Positions 28,130 through 38,206 are shown, counted from the stretch's first letter. The stretch: DNA of 64,000 nucleotides from Anaerolineae bacterium (GCA_022823945.1 JAJEBK010000022.1:185465-249464); one strand, 5' to 3'. Notes: generated from the sequence alone by a model not told the origin. Program-made: numbers and translations.

Positions 28130-28950
28130 TGTTTGCGCAAGCCGCCGAAGAACAACCAGCGCCCGTGCTCAAGACGCCCGAAGAAATCAAGATCATGCGC
28201 GAGGCTGGGCGCATCGTCGCCATAGCGCACGAAGCGGTGCGGCAGGCGGTCGCGCCGGGTGTCAGCACCAAGACGCTCGATATGATCGCCGAGTCGGTCC
28301 TGCGCGACCATGGCGCAGAACCCAGCTTCCTCGGTTATGTGCAAGGCGAACGCCCCCCTTATCCCGCCACTATCACCGCCTCGATCAACCACGAGCTGGT
28401 GCATGGCATCCCGTCGGAATCTCGCATCCTGCGCGAAGGCGATATCATCGGCATCGACCTGGCTTGCAATTATCGTGGCTTCATCGGCGATGCGGCTTAT
28501 ACACACGCGGTCGGGCAGGTGTCGCGGGCGGCGCGGCGGCTCATGCAAGCTACCGAGGCGGCGCTGGCGGCAGCCATTCAGGCTTCCACATTGGGCAAGC
28601 GCATCAGCGATGTCGCCAGAGCCACTGCCAAAACTGCCGGGCGCATGGGCTACAGTGTAGCACTGGAATACACAGGGCACGGCGTGGGACGCGCCATGCA
28701 CGAAGCGCCCCAGGTGCCCAATTGGTGGCACAGTCGCAAAAGCAAATTTCAATGGCAAGATCATGACTTGCAGGTTGGCATGACTTATGCCATAGAACCC
28801 ATGCTGATCGCTGGCCGACCCGAACTGATCGAGCTGGACGATGGCTGGACAGTTGTAACCAAAGACGGCTCGTTGACAGCCCACTTCGAACACACGATAG
28901 CGATCACCGAGGCAGGTCCGCGCATCCTGACCTTGGGGAGTTCGCCATAA
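28129..28950 (+). CDS. map: Methionine aminopeptidase, type I
   Basis: 273 residues. Removes the N-terminal Met during translation. Metal ligands can be read as Asp in GIDLACNY, Asp in GDAAYTHAVG, His in YTGHGVGRAMHE, Glu in YAIEPML and Glu in HFEHTIAI. A 15-residue N-terminal extension precedes the KTPEEIKIMREAGRIVA start of the core. Translationally coupled to adk. Confidence 0.97.
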   Translation: MFAQAAEEQPAPVLKTPEEIKIMREAGRIVAIAHEAVRQAVAPGVSTKTLDMIAESVLRDHGAEPSFLGYVQGERPPYPATITASINHELVHGIPSESRILREGDIIGIDLACNYRGFIGDAAYTHAVGQVSRAARRLMQATEAALAAAIQASTLGKRISDVARATAKTAGRMGYSVALEYTGHGVGRAMHEAPQVPNWWHSRKSKFQWQDHDLQVGMTYAIEPMLIAGRPELIELDDGWTVVTKDGSLTAHFEHTIAITEAGPRILTLGSSP

Positions 28951-28967
28951 CCCACAATCTGTTTCCA

Positions 28968-30410
28968 TTGTGTATCCTGCTCGCCCTGTTGGCTGCTGCG
29001 CCAGCTTTCGCTAAGGACACAAGTCCGCGTTACCAAGCGAGCGACTGCCCGGAAATCGTGCTCTGGATGGCGCATGACGAGTTGGGCGCGGTCAGCTGCG
29101 GGCTTCTGCATGTGCCAGCAGACCGGTCGACTGGCGCGGACGGGCCGATGTCCCAGTTGTTTGTGCTGCGGCTGGCGGCGCTGCGCGACCAAGGCAATGC
29201 GCCGGTCGTCTATTTGGAAGGTGGTCCGGGCGGCGCGGCATCGGCGTCTCTGGAAGATTTGCTGGGCTCGGCGCTGCGAACCGAGCACGAGATCATTTTG
29301 ATAGACCAACGCGGCACAGGCTTGTCCCTGCCTTCGTTGAACTGCCCGGAATATGCTGACGCGACGAGCGCAGACCCGCTGACAGCATGCCGGGCGCGCC
29401 TGGTGACGGCTGGCGTCGACCTGGCAGCATACAACACCGCTGCCAATGCGCAGGATGTGCACGATCTGCTCATTGCGCTGGACTTGCCTGTCGTTAATAT
29501 CTATGGCGTATCATATGGTACGCGGCTGGCGCTGACTTTGGCGCGCGATTATCCCCAGCGGCTGCGCGCGATCATTCTGGATGGCGTCTTTCCGCCCCAA
29601 GCCCGGATGCTTGCGGACCAGGCCGCCAATGGGTTTCGCGCTTTTGAACAGCTGTTTGCCGATTGCGCCGCGAGCGCGCAGTGCAGCCAAGCCTATCCCG
29701 ATTTGCGCGACAGCTTCGACCAGGTCATCGACAAGCTAGGGCAAGAGCCGGCCGATATCATCCACTTGCAGACTGGCGAACCAACCTGGATGGACAGCGA
29801 AGTCTGGGTCAACTTTGTATTTGATTTGTTGTACGACGCGCGCTTGCTGCCTTGGCTGCCGGCGATGATCGACGCCCATGCCGCTGGAGAATATGACTAT
29901 CAACCGCCTGGGCAGGACGAAATGTTGGGCAGGCAGCTGCCCGACTTCTTCTTGAATTATGATCAAGACAGCGAGGGCATGTATTACAGCACCATCTGCG
30001 CCGAAGATGCCTCGTTTGAACGCGCTGACGATGTGCTCGCCGCGGGCGCGCAACTGCCGCCTCAAATCGCTGCTGCGCTGAGAAAAACGGCTATGCAGAC
30101 ATTGGACGATTGCCGTGTTTGGGATGTGCCAGCAGCCGCTGCCAGCGATAAGTTGCCGGTCGTCAGCGATATTCCGGCTTTGCTGTTTTCCGGCGCGTAC
30201 GACCCAATTACCCCACCAGCCTGGTCCGAGGCGGCCGCGCAATTCCTGAGCGCCAGTTGGCATTTTGCCTTCCCGGCCGTCGGTCATGGCGCGTTGGGCA
30301 ACAGTGATTGCGCCAATCAGCTGGCGCGATCCTTTTTGAGCCAGCCGAAAGCGGAACCGGCTAGCAACTGCGTCACAGCGCTGCGACCGCCCGACTTCCA
30401 TAGCCAATGA
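28968..30410 (+). CDS. Secreted alpha/beta hydrolase (TAP/proline iminopeptidase-like)
   Basis: About 480 residues. Signal peptide CILLALLAAAPAFA then a mature region with oxyanion segment YLEGGPGG, IDQRGTGLS, nucleophile elbow GVSYGTRLAL, acidic residue in SGAYDPITPP and His in AVGHGALG; this matches the tripeptidyl-aminopeptidase-like (Abhydrolase + TAP C-terminal) family. The start is uncertain: TTG 28968 gives a cut-down signal, while in-frame codons reading LFPLCILL just upstream suggest an earlier non-ATG start. It sits where infA and the start of the alpha block are usually found. Substrate probably short peptides. Confidence 0.85.
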   Translation: MCILLALLAAAPAFAKDTSPRYQASDCPEIVLWMAHDELGAVSCGLLHVPADRSTGADGPMSQLFVLRLAALRDQGNAPVVYLEGGPGGAASASLEDLLGSALRTEHEIILIDQRGTGLSLPSLNCPEYADATSADPLTACRARLVTAGVDLAAYNTAANAQDVHDLLIALDLPVVNIYGVSYGTRLALTLARDYPQRLRAIILDGVFPPQARMLADQAANGFRAFEQLFADCAASAQCSQAYPDLRDSFDQVIDKLGQEPADIIHLQTGEPTWMDSEVWVNFVFDLLYDARLLPWLPAMIDAHAAGEYDYQPPGQDEMLGRQLPDFFLNYDQDSEGMYYSTICAEDASFERADDVLAAGAQLPPQIAAALRKTAMQTLDDCRVWDVPAAAASDKLPVVSDIPALLFSGAYDPITPPAWSEAAAQFLSASWHFAFPAVGHGALGNSDCANQLARSFLSQPKAEPASNCVTALRPPDFHSQ

Positions 30411-30437
30411 CGATTCTGTGATGTGCAAAAGTTGTCC

Positions 30438-30466
30438 TTTACCTGCCTGCGGGTCTGTGCTACACT
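30438..30466 (+). promoter_or_regulatory. Probable promoter for rpmJ-rpsM-rpsK-rpoA
   Basis: -35-like TTTACC (30438-30443), 17-bp spacer and -10 TACACT (30461-30466) with a TG extension one base upstream. It would drive the alpha block independently of the upstream genes. Confidence 0.5.
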
Positions 30467-30545
30467 GCTTTTTCGTTGTCAGCGTGCCAGATGGCGGGGT
30501 GTTTCGCGCCAGTCTGTGTTAGGCCGAGTGCTAGAGGAACAGCCA

Positions 30546-30659
30546 ATGAAAGTATCAGCCAGCGTCACGCGGCGCTGCCCAAAGTGTCGTGTCATCAAGC
30601 GCAAAGGCCGCGTCATGATTATCTGTGAAAATCCCAAACACAAGCAAAGGCAGGGCTAG
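30546..30659 (+). CDS. rpmJ: 50S ribosomal protein L36
   Basis: 37 residues from ATG 30546: [20 protein letters not shown] and [12 protein letters not shown]. The zinc ligands Cys11, Cys14, Cys27 and His32 are present. AGAGGAACAGCC upstream. A longer in-frame start at 30423 would add unrelated residues. Confidence 0.97.
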   Translation: MKVSASVTRRCPKCRVIKRKGRVMIICENPKHKQRQG

Positions 30660-30693
30660 GCAGCCAAAAAGAAGCTGACCAGGAGACGCATCC

Positions 30694-31080
30694 ATGGCGA
30701 GAATCGAAGGGGTAGACCTGCCGCGCGACAAACGAGTCGTCATCGGTTTGACCTATATCTACGGCATCGGCAGATCCACAAGCCAGCGCCTGTTGGACAG
30801 CGCCGGCATCAATCACAGCACGCGTGTGCGCGATCTCAGCGAAAGCGAGGTGCAGCGCTTGCGTGAATTGATCGGTAGCTTGACAACCGAAGGAGACCTG
30901 CGCCGGCAGACCCAGCTCAATATCAAACGCCTGATGGAAATCAACTCCTATCGCGGCTTGCGGCATCGGCGGCGGTTGCCTGTGCGGGGCCAACGGACGC
31001 GCACCAACGGGCGGACGCGGCGCGGCAAGAAGCAAACAGTCGCAGGGCGCGGACGGCGACGCGGCGCGACCAAAAAGTAG
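30694..31080 (+). CDS. rpsM: 30S ribosomal protein S13
   Basis: 128 residues: [38 protein letters not shown] and a basic tail. Contacts 50S L5 in a bridge. CAGGAGACG precedes the ATG. The 122-nt gap before rpsK shows no clear element. Confidence 0.97.
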   Translation: MARIEGVDLPRDKRVVIGLTYIYGIGRSTSQRLLDSAGINHSTRVRDLSESEVQRLRELIGSLTTEGDLRRQTQLNIKRLMEINSYRGLRHRRRLPVRGQRTRTNGRTRRGKKQTVAGRGRRRGATKK

Positions 31081-31202
31081 CATCGCGGCGCGGGTTTGAT
31101 TATGTGGCGGCTTGTCATCTGCGGGCTTATTGGCAGGCGAGCCGCTGGTACACGGTGAAAAACGAACCGGACGAGTAACAATTAGGCAATTGGAGCAGCT
31201 GC

Positions 31203-31601
31203 ATGGCGAGAACAAGAAGAGCCGGTCGTAGCACTGGGCGGCGAGTCTACAAAAATATCCCTTATGGCCAAGCGCATATCTATGCGACTTTCAATAACAC
31301 CATCGTTTCCATGACCGATCAGTCGGGGAATGTCGTCACCTGGGCGAGCGCTGGCACATCGGGCTTCACTGGCAGCCGCAAAAACACGCCTTATGCCGCG
31401 CGCATGGCCGCAGAAACAGCCGCCGCCAACTCGCAGCAGCACGGCATGAAAGAGGTTGATATCTTCGTCAAGGGACCTGGTCCGGGCCGCGAAGCAGCTA
31501 TCCGCTCCATCCAGCAGAGCGGCTTGAAAGTTCGCTCTATCAGCGATGTGACTCCCGTGCCGCACAATGGCGTGCGGCCCCCCAAACGTCGGCGCGTCTA
31601 G
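31203..31601 (+). CDS. rpsK: 30S ribosomal protein S11
   Basis: 132 residues: [38 protein letters not shown] and [10 protein letters not shown] at the end. rpsD, which usually follows, is absent; the next gene is rpoA. Confidence 0.98.
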   Translation: MARTRRAGRSTGRRVYKNIPYGQAHIYATFNNTIVSMTDQSGNVVTWASAGTSGFTGSRKNTPYAARMAAETAAANSQQHGMKEVDIFVKGPGPGREAAIRSIQQSGLKVRSISDVTPVPHNGVRPPKRRRV

Positions 31602-31622
31602 TCGAAAGGCATTAACGACCCC

Positions 31623-32642
31623 ATGGTGTTTCCTGCAACTTCGCCAGATTTTGGACCGGCTATGGCAGAGGCGAACTCTGTAACCGCCAATATGGTGCTG
31701 CCACATCAAGTCGAATGCGAATATCCCACGCGCGATTACGGGCGTTTTGTCATTGGTCCGCTGGAAAGCGGCTATGGCTTGACGCTGGGCAATGGGTTGC
31801 GGCGCGTTTTGCTGTCTTCGCTGCCTGGCGCATCGGTGACCAGTGTGCGCGTCTCCGATGTGCATCACGAATTCTCCAAAATACCCGGCGTGCGGGAAGA
31901 TATGACCCAGCTCATCTTGCAGCTCAAGCAGTTGCGATTGGTGTTGCACGGCGTTGAAAGCTCGCGCATGCGACTGGAATATCGTGGCGCGGAAGGCACC
32001 GTGACAGCCGGCGATATCACTGCGCCGCCCGAAGTGCAGATCGAAAACCCCAGCCTCTATCTGTTCACGGTGGATGACCGCGATGCCCACATCGAAATGG
32101 AATTTGAGGTGAGCAGCGGGCGCGGCTTCAGCCCGGCCGAAGATCGTGGGCGATTGCCAATCGGCGAGTTGCCCGTTGATGCCATCTTCAGCCCCATAAA
32201 GCGCGTCAACTTTGAGGTCGAGCGCGCTCGCGTCGGACAGCGCACCAATTATGATCGCTTGGTGCTCGAGCTTTGGACAGACGGCACCATCCGCCCGCAA
32301 GAAGCATTGGCGCAATCGGCGCAGATCATGATGCACCACCTCAAGGTCATCGCCGGTGTGGACGAAGAATGGTTCCAAGCTATTGAACTGCCCGCGCCTA
32401 TCGACGACGAACCGACCTACCCGCCACTCTATGACAAGCCGATAGAAGAACTGGACTTGAGTGTGCGCGTTTTCAATTCGTTAAAGCGCACCGGCATCAC
32501 TTCGGTCGGCGATGTGCTGGATATGCTGCATCGCGGACCAGATGCCATGCTCGCCATCCGCAATTTTGGGGAAAAATCGCTTGACGAGCTGACCGAGAAG
32601 CTGGCGGAAAAGAATTATTGGCCCCTCGACAGGGCAGAATAA
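31623..32642 (+). CDS. rpoA: DNA-directed RNA polymerase subunit alpha
   Basis: 339 residues from ATG 31623, or 326 from ATG 31662; the second begins closer to the conserved start of other alpha subunits. N-terminal dimerisation domain shows IGPLESGYGLTLGNGLRRVL and VEGVRED-type sequence (IPGVREDMTQLIL); the C-terminal DNA/activator-binding domain is PIEELDLSVRVFNSLKR followed by FGEKSLDELTEKL. Confidence 0.97.
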   Translation: MVFPATSPDFGPAMAEANSVTANMVLPHQVECEYPTRDYGRFVIGPLESGYGLTLGNGLRRVLLSSLPGASVTSVRVSDVHHEFSKIPGVREDMTQLILQLKQLRLVLHGVESSRMRLEYRGAEGTVTAGDITAPPEVQIENPSLYLFTVDDRDAHIEMEFEVSSGRGFSPAEDRGRLPIGELPVDAIFSPIKRVNFEVERARVGQRTNYDRLVLELWTDGTIRPQEALAQSAQIMMHHLKVIAGVDEEWFQAIELPAPIDDEPTYPPLYDKPIEELDLSVRVFNSLKRTGITSVGDVLDMLHRGPDAMLAIRNFGEKSLDELTEKLAEKNYWPLDRAE

Positions 32643-32663
32643 GCGACTAGCGAGGCGCAGGAC

Positions 32664-33071
32664 ATGCGACACCGACACCACGGCAAGAAACTCAATCGCA
32701 GCAGCAGCCACCGCAAAGCGCTGCGTATGAATCTGGCTACCGAGCTGCTAAAGCGCGGACGCATCCGCACGACCTTTCACAAAGCCAAGTTTGTGCAAGG
32801 GCATGCCGAACGGCTGATTACGATTGCCAAACGCGGATTGGCGCGGGCAGAAGCGCGTGGCGATGATCTGATCGCTGTGCATGCGCGCCGCCAGGTGGCT
32901 CGCCGGCTAAACAACGACCGCGTGCTGGTTGGCAAGGTGTTTGACGAGCTCGCGCCTTTGTATGCCGATCGCCCCGGCGGCTACACGCGCATATTGAAGC
33001 TGGGACCGCGCAAAGGCGACAATGCCGAAATGGCTGTGATTGAGCTGGTTGATTACGAAGACGAGGATTGA
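32664..33071 (+). CDS. rplQ: 50S ribosomal protein L17
   Basis: 135 residues: MRHRHHGKKLNRSSSHRKAL, NLATELLKRGRIRTTFHKAK and a C-terminal half ending RILKLGPRKGDNAEMAVIEL. Ends a few nt before truA. Confidence 0.97.
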   Translation: MRHRHHGKKLNRSSSHRKALRMNLATELLKRGRIRTTFHKAKFVQGHAERLITIAKRGLARAEARGDDLIAVHARRQVARRLNNDRVLVGKVFDELAPLYADRPGGYTRILKLGPRKGDNAEMAVIELVDYEDED

Positions 33072-33085
33072 GCTATCGACAGTTG

Positions 33086-33916
33086 ATGACCCGTTACGGT
33101 GCGCTGCTTGCCTATGACGGCACAGCCTATCAAGGCTTCCAGCGACAGCCCATGCCAACGCCAACTATCCAGGCGGAGGTGGAGGCGGCGCTGGGCAGGG
33201 TATGTGGATGCGATGTCAAGATTGTGGCGGCGGGACGAACAGATGCAGGCGTGCACGCGGCCGGGCAAGTCATCGCCTTTGATGCAGCTTGGCGGCACAG
33301 CGAGTCTGACTTGCAGCGAGCGGTCAATTCGCAATTGCCATTGGACATCGCCTTGCAAAGCTGTTGGCCTGCGCCGGGTTTTCATCCCCGCTACGATGCG
33401 CTTTGGCGGCACTATGCCTACCGCATCAGGACGCCGGGAGCGCCCAATCCCTTGACGGCGAGATATGAATGGCAATTGGCTGGCGTGGAGCTGGACAAGG
33501 CGGGGATGCAAGCGGCGGCGGAACAATGCCTGGGCGAGCGCGACTTTGCAGCCTTTGGCACAGCGCCGCAAGCTGGCAGCAGCAATACCATCCGCAAGGT
33601 CTTTGAATCGTGCTGGTGCGAAGTGGAAACGGACTATGGTGAAACCTGCATCTATCGCATCCGCGGCACAGCGTTCTTGTATCACATGGTGCGCCGTTTG
33701 GTTGGGATGATGATTATGGTGGGCAGGAGCAGGCTGACGGTGGACGAATTTGCGGAGATCTTGCACAGCCGCGACCTGCAGCGAGCCAAGCATCTGGCGC
33801 CACCACAGGGTTTGACCTTGGAGGCGGTGGGGTATCCACCCGGTATTTTGCAAGCAGCAGCAAGTGGCGAGAGCGCAAAAGGCAGAGCCGGCGCAGCGCT
33901 GGAGGAACAACAATGA
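33086..33916 (+). CDS. truA: tRNA pseudouridine(38-40) synthase
   Basis: 276 residues from ATG 33086 (a TTG at 33068 overlapping the rplQ stop is the alternative). Isomerises uridines 38-40 of the tRNA anticodon arm. Conserved [15 protein letters not shown], the catalytic Asp in [24 protein letters not shown] and [17 protein letters not shown]. The stop overlaps the rplM ATG (ATGA). Confidence 0.95.
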   Translation: MTRYGALLAYDGTAYQGFQRQPMPTPTIQAEVEAALGRVCGCDVKIVAAGRTDAGVHAAGQVIAFDAAWRHSESDLQRAVNSQLPLDIALQSCWPAPGFHPRYDALWRHYAYRIRTPGAPNPLTARYEWQLAGVELDKAGMQAAAEQCLGERDFAAFGTAPQAGSSNTIRKVFESCWCEVETDYGETCIYRIRGTAFLYHMVRRLVGMMIMVGRSRLTVDEFAEILHSRDLQRAKHLAPPQGLTLEAVGYPPGILQAAASGESAKGRAGAALEEQQ

Positions 33917-34356
33917 GACAAGCAGTACAGAAGACCTATGCGACAACACCGGCTGATATCGAGCGGCGCTGGTTCGTGATCGACGCCCAAGGCATGACGC
34001 TCGGTCGCCTGGCATCCAAAGTCGCGCCGATCTTGCGCGGCAAGCACAAGCCCTATTTCACTTCGCATTTGGATACTGGCGATTATGTCATCATCGTCAA
34101 CGCCGACAAGATTCATGTCACTGGCAAGCGCCTCGACCAAAAGATCTATTATCGCCACTCTGGCTATCCCGGCGGCTTGAAACAAATAACCCTGCGCGAG
34201 ATGATGCGCCGTTACCCCACGCGCGCGCTGCAATTCGCTATCAAAGGCATGCTGCCCAAAGGTCCGCTGGGCAGGCAAATGTATCGCAAACTCAAGATTT
34301 ACGCGGGTGCCGACCATCCGCACCAGGCTCAGCAGCCACAATCGCTCGAGCTCTAG
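33913..34356 (+). CDS. rplM: 50S ribosomal protein L13
   Basis: 147 residues: [40 protein letters not shown] and [34 protein letters not shown] within the end of truA is a strong ribosome-binding site. Confidence 0.98.
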   Translation: MRQAVQKTYATTPADIERRWFVIDAQGMTLGRLASKVAPILRGKHKPYFTSHLDTGDYVIIVNADKIHVTGKRLDQKIYYRHSGYPGGLKQITLREMMRRYPTRALQFAIKGMLPKGPLGRQMYRKLKIYAGADHPHQAQQPQSLEL

Positions 34357-34378
34357 GCGAGCCAGCAAGGAGAACTCC

Positions 34379-34774
34379 ATGTCAGCACAATATTACGAAG
34401 GCATCGGGCGGCGCAAATCGGCATCGGCGCGCGTGCGGCTCTTCCCGGGCGGCACAGGTCGTTTCGTCATCAACGGCAAGGCGGGCGAAGAGTACTTGCC
34501 GCGCTTTGGCGATATGTTGGTTTGCCTGGCGCCCCTCACACATATCGGGCAAGAGCGCAGCTACGATGTCTCTGTGCATGTCAATGGCGGCGGCATCACT
34601 GGGCAGCGAGACGCTATCTTGCTGGGTGTGGCGCGCGCGCTGGAAAAGATCGACCCCGATCTGCGCGGCACTTTGAAGCGAGAAGGCTTCCTTTCGCGCG
34701 ATGCCCGCGCCAAAGAACGCAAGAAGCCCGGCTTGAAGCGCGCCCGCAAAGCGCCCACCTATACCAAGCGCTAG
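34379..34774 (+). CDS. rpsI: 30S ribosomal protein S9
   Basis: 131 residues from ATG 34379: YYEGIGRRKSASARVRLFPG, GGGITGQRDAILLGVARAL and a C-terminal tail ending APTYTKR that reaches the P-site tRNA. CAAGGAGAACTCC upstream. Last gene of the ribosomal cluster. Confidence 0.98.
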   Translation: MSAQYYEGIGRRKSASARVRLFPGGTGRFVINGKAGEEYLPRFGDMLVCLAPLTHIGQERSYDVSVHVNGGGITGQRDAILLGVARALEKIDPDLRGTLKREGFLSRDARAKERKKPGLKRARKAPTYTKR

Positions 34775-34819
34775 CTCGACGGCGCAGCACGGACCATTGT
34801 TGCGCACACGCCGAATTTC

Positions 34820-36313
34820 TTGGTGGGAAAAAAGGACTGCGCCATCTCCAGCCGCGCCAAATTAACCATTGTCGGTTTGGGTCCTGGCTCGATCCAGCAG
34901 CTGACGCGGCGAGCCTGGCGCGCCCTGCAAGACGCCGACACGCTCTACCTGCGCACCAATCGCCATCCTGCCGTCCCCGAATTGCCTGTTACGGGGCAAT
35001 GCATCAGCTTTGACGACATCTACGAGGCATACGACCGCTTCGAAGATGTCTATGACCAGATCACAACGCGCCTGCTAGATGTTGTGCGGCGCGGGGAATC
35101 GGCGGTCTATGCTGTGCCCGGCGACCCGCTGGTTGGCGAAGCGACCGTCGCGCACCTGTTGAGCCAGGCTGCCCAAGAGAATCTGCAAGCCGAAATCGTA
35201 CACGGCCTCAGTTTCATCGAGCCATGCCTGGCACAGCTGGGCATTGACGCGCTGGATGGCTTGCAGATCCTGGATGCGCTGGAAGTCGCCTCGGCCTATC
35301 ATCCACCAATCAACCCGGCTCTGCCGGCGCTGCTGGCGCAAGTCTACAGCAGCGGGGTCGCTTCCAACCTCAAGTTGACGCTGATGAACCAATACCCGGA
35401 CACATTTCCGGTCAAGCTGCTGCACGCCGCCGGCACAGACGAGGCGCTGGTGGAAGCGCTGCCCTTGTACGAAATCGACCGCAGCCCGCATATCGGCGTC
35501 ATGACCGCCCTCTATCTGCCGCAGCTGGACGAGCTCAGCAGTTTTCAGTCTTTTCAAAATATCATCGCCCATCTGCGTTCGCCCGTCGGTTGTCCTTGGG
35601 ATCGCGAGCAGACGCACCAGTCACTGCGCCCCTTCTTGATCGAAGAAGCCTATGAAATGCTGGAGACGCTGGACGCCGCTGACCCCGCCGCCCTATGCGA
35701 AGAGATGGGCGATCTGCTGCTGCAAATCGCGCTGCACACGCAGATCGCGACTGACGACGGCGAATTCCAGATGGCGGATGTGCTGCGACAGCTGAATCAG
35801 AAGCTGATTCGCCGACACCCGCATGTCTATGCCGATGCCAATGTGGCGGGCGACAGCGACAAAGTTGCGCGCAATTGGGAAGACATCAAACGCGCAGAAA
35901 AAGCCGCGGGCGCTGCTGCCAGCCGCTCCATTCTCGATAGCATCCCCAAGCTGGCGCCGGCGCTGCTGGTGGCGCATCGTTATTCGGCGCGCGTCGCAAA
36001 AATCGGCTTTGATTGGGAAGATGCCCAAGGCGTCATTGACAAAGCTCGCGAAGAATGGGACGAAATTTTCTCTGCCGAAAGTGATGAGGCGCGCGCGCTG
36101 GAAATCGGCGATCTGATTTTTGTGCTGGTGAATTGGCTGCGCTGGCTGGGGGTGGATGACCCCGAAAGCCTGATGCGCTCGGTCAATGACAAGTTCTACA
36201 GGCGCTTCAGCTATGTCGAGGCACAGACGTTGGCGCGGGGATTGTCGCTTTCGGACATGTCGCTTGCTCAGTTGGAAGCCTGGTGGCGGCAAGCCAAACA
36301 ACAGGAGAAGTAA
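34820..36313 (+). CDS. mazG: YabN-type fusion: tetrapyrrole-methylase-like domain plus MazG
   Basis: About 497 residues. Residues about 15-235 form a SAM-dependent tetrapyrrole methylase-like domain (LTIVGLGPGSIQQLT and AVYAVPGDPLVGEATV), and about 250-495 a double MazG nucleoside triphosphate pyrophosphohydrolase, with CPWDREQTHQSLRPFLIEE, EMGDLLLQIALHTQ and a second EEWDEIF/EIGDLIFVLVN helix set. This is the architecture of Bacillus YabN. It cleans up non-canonical NTPs. The start is TTG 34820 or GTG 34823, neither with a good ribosome-binding site. Stop overlaps the next ATG (TAATG). Confidence 0.92.
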   Translation: MVGKKDCAISSRAKLTIVGLGPGSIQQLTRRAWRALQDADTLYLRTNRHPAVPELPVTGQCISFDDIYEAYDRFEDVYDQITTRLLDVVRRGESAVYAVPGDPLVGEATVAHLLSQAAQENLQAEIVHGLSFIEPCLAQLGIDALDGLQILDALEVASAYHPPINPALPALLAQVYSSGVASNLKLTLMNQYPDTFPVKLLHAAGTDEALVEALPLYEIDRSPHIGVMTALYLPQLDELSSFQSFQNIIAHLRSPVGCPWDREQTHQSLRPFLIEEAYEMLETLDAADPAALCEEMGDLLLQIALHTQIATDDGEFQMADVLRQLNQKLIRRHPHVYADANVAGDSDKVARNWEDIKRAEKAAGAAASRSILDSIPKLAPALLVAHRYSARVAKIGFDWEDAQGVIDKAREEWDEIFSAESDEARALEIGDLIFVLVNWLRWLGVDDPESLMRSVNDKFYRRFSYVEAQTLARGLSLSDMSLAQLEAWWRQAKQQEK

Positions 36314-37050
36314 TGTCGGCGCAGACGTTGCTGGAAGGGTGGCTGTCCATCCAGGCGGCGCTGGATGCTGGCTCGCGAACGATCCATCAGCTTTGCCTGG
36401 ACGAGGGCAAGCGCTACGACTGGCGTCTGAACCAGTTGGCGCGTCAAGCCGATGCAGCCGGCATCCCCTTGACCTACCGTCCCCGCGCCGACATTGATGA
36501 GCTGGCAAGCGGAACAAGCCATGGCGGCATTGTGGCTGTTGTGGGCGAGCGCAGATTTGTATCGCTGGACAGGCTGCTGGAGGAAAATTCGGCTGCTTTC
36601 ATCATTATGCTGGACGGCATAGAAGATCCCTACAACTTTGGCGGGGCGATCCGCGCCTTGTATGCGGCCGGCGCTCATGGACTGGTCGTCCGCCCGCGCA
36701 ACTGGACTAGCGCCAGCGCGATTGTCGGGCGTGCCAGCGCCGGCGCCAGCGAACGCATCAAGATGGCGATCGCGCAGAATGCCGCCGAAGCCGCCGGGTT
36801 TTTCCGAGCGCGGGGCTTGGTCATTGCGCAGACTGCCAACGCCGACGAGGCGACAACCCTGTTCGCCGCCGACCTGACCCAGCCACTCTTCCTGCTGATT
36901 GGTGGCGAGCGCCGCGGGCTGACCCGTTCTTTGCTGCAACGCGCCGATATGCAGTTGCGCATCCCCTATGGGCGTGAGTTTTCAGGCTCGCTGGGCACAA
37001 TTAGCGCAGCCGCCATCATCGCTTTTGAAGTCATGCGCCAACGCAGTTGA
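36313..37050 (+). CDS. SpoU/TrmH-family RNA 2'-O-methyltransferase
   Basis: 245 residues. An N-terminal substrate-binding domain (about 1-90, HQLCLDEGKRYDWRLNQLA) precedes the SPOUT knot: motif 1 DPYNFGGAIRALYAAGAHGL with the catalytic Arg, motif 2 LIGGERRGLTRSLL, and motif 3 SGSLGTISAAAIIAFEVMR. Motif 3 has GT where most members have NV (SLNVS), so SAM binding may be slightly altered. Likely 23S rRNA or tRNA 2'-O-methylation. ATG 36313, AGGAGAAG upstream, coupled to mazG. Confidence 0.88.
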   Translation: MSAQTLLEGWLSIQAALDAGSRTIHQLCLDEGKRYDWRLNQLARQADAAGIPLTYRPRADIDELASGTSHGGIVAVVGERRFVSLDRLLEENSAAFIIMLDGIEDPYNFGGAIRALYAAGAHGLVVRPRNWTSASAIVGRASAGASERIKMAIAQNAAEAAGFFRARGLVIAQTANADEATTLFAADLTQPLFLLIGGERRGLTRSLLQRADMQLRIPYGREFSGSLGTISAAAIIAFEVMRQRS

Positions 37051-37132
37051 ACCGCCTGCGCCTGTCGCATTCTGGCAAGCTCTGCTAGTATGCTGCCAGC
37101 GTCGCGACCGACAAAAACGGGGAGACATTTGC

Positions 37133-38206
37133 ATGAAGGCGCTCATACTTGCGGCGGGGCAGGGCACGCGCCTGCGCCCTGTCACCTTGACTATGCCGAA
37201 GTCCTTGGTGCCGGTCGCCAATCGCTGGCTGATCAGCTATGCCATAGACGCGCTCAAAAAAGCCGGTTTGATCGATATTGGCATTGTGGTCAACAGCCTG
37301 GATTCGCCGATCGTATCCAACCTGGGCGATGGCAGCGGGCTGGGTGTCGATATCAGCTATATCGTCCAGGACGAGCAACGCGGCCTGGCGCATGCGACAG
37401 CGCTATGCCAGGAATTCGTCGGCGACGAGCCATTTACTGTCTTCCTGGGCGACAATATCTTCCAGGACAAAATGACCAGCCTGCTAACTGGTTTCGCCGA
37501 ATCGGACAACGAAGCCGCCGTGGTGCTGGGCAAAGTGCCCGACCCGACGCGCTTTGGCATCGCCGAGATCGAAAACGGGCGCATCGTGCGCGTGGTCGAA
37601 AAACCGCAGCAGCCGCCATCCAACCTGGCTATCGCCGGTGTGTATCTCTTCCGCCCTTCCGTTTTCGACGCCATCAAGCGCATCAAACCATCGGGCCGCA
37701 ACGAACTGGAAATCACGGATGCCATCCAGGTGCTCATCAGCGACGGCCATCCAGTCCAGTCCTACGAATTGAATGGCTGGTGGATCGACGCTGGCAAGCC
37801 AGATGCCATCATCATGGCGAACCAACTGGTGCTGGAAGCGCTGCCCTATACGCCCGCGCCCGAAAACAGCGACCAGATCGAAGGCGACAGCGAAGTTTCT
37901 CACCGCGTTTTGATCGGTCGCAACAGCCGCATCATCAACAGCGTCGTCCGCGGTCCTGTCATCATCGGCGCAGACACGGTCATCAGCAACAGCTATGTCG
38001 GTCCCTATACATCGCTGGGCGACAATGTGGTGGTTGCTGGCAGCGAGATTGAAGCCAGCATCGTGATGAAGAATTGCGAGATCCGCAACATTATTGGGCG
38101 CATCGACCGCAGCTTGCTGGCCGACAACGCGCGCGTATTCGCCGCCACGCATATGCCCGACGCCCATCGCTTCGTGCTGGCAGAAAACAGCTATGTACAA
38201 TTCTAG
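37133..38206 (+). CDS. Sugar-1-phosphate nucleotidylyltransferase with left-handed beta-helix tail
   Basis: 357 residues from ATG 37133. The N-terminal pyrophosphorylase domain has the signature LAAGQGTRLRPVTLTMPKSL, VFLGDNIFQD and WWIDAGKPDAIIMAN; the C-terminal part (about 265-345) contains hexapeptide-like repeats (VRGPVIIGADTVISNSYVG). This is the long RmlA/glucose-1-phosphate thymidylyltransferase type used for nucleotide-sugar supply, fitting the glycan operon 4 kb downstream. GGGGAGACATTTGC precedes the start. Confidence 0.88.
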   Translation: MKALILAAGQGTRLRPVTLTMPKSLVPVANRWLISYAIDALKKAGLIDIGIVVNSLDSPIVSNLGDGSGLGVDISYIVQDEQRGLAHATALCQEFVGDEPFTVFLGDNIFQDKMTSLLTGFAESDNEAAVVLGKVPDPTRFGIAEIENGRIVRVVEKPQQPPSNLAIAGVYLFRPSVFDAIKRIKPSGRNELEITDAIQVLISDGHPVQSYELNGWWIDAGKPDAIIMANQLVLEALPYTPAPENSDQIEGDSEVSHRVLIGRNSRIINSVVRGPVIIGADTVISNSYVGPYTSLGDNVVVAGSEIEASIVMKNCEIRNIIGRIDRSLLADNARVFAATHMPDAHRFVLAENSYVQF

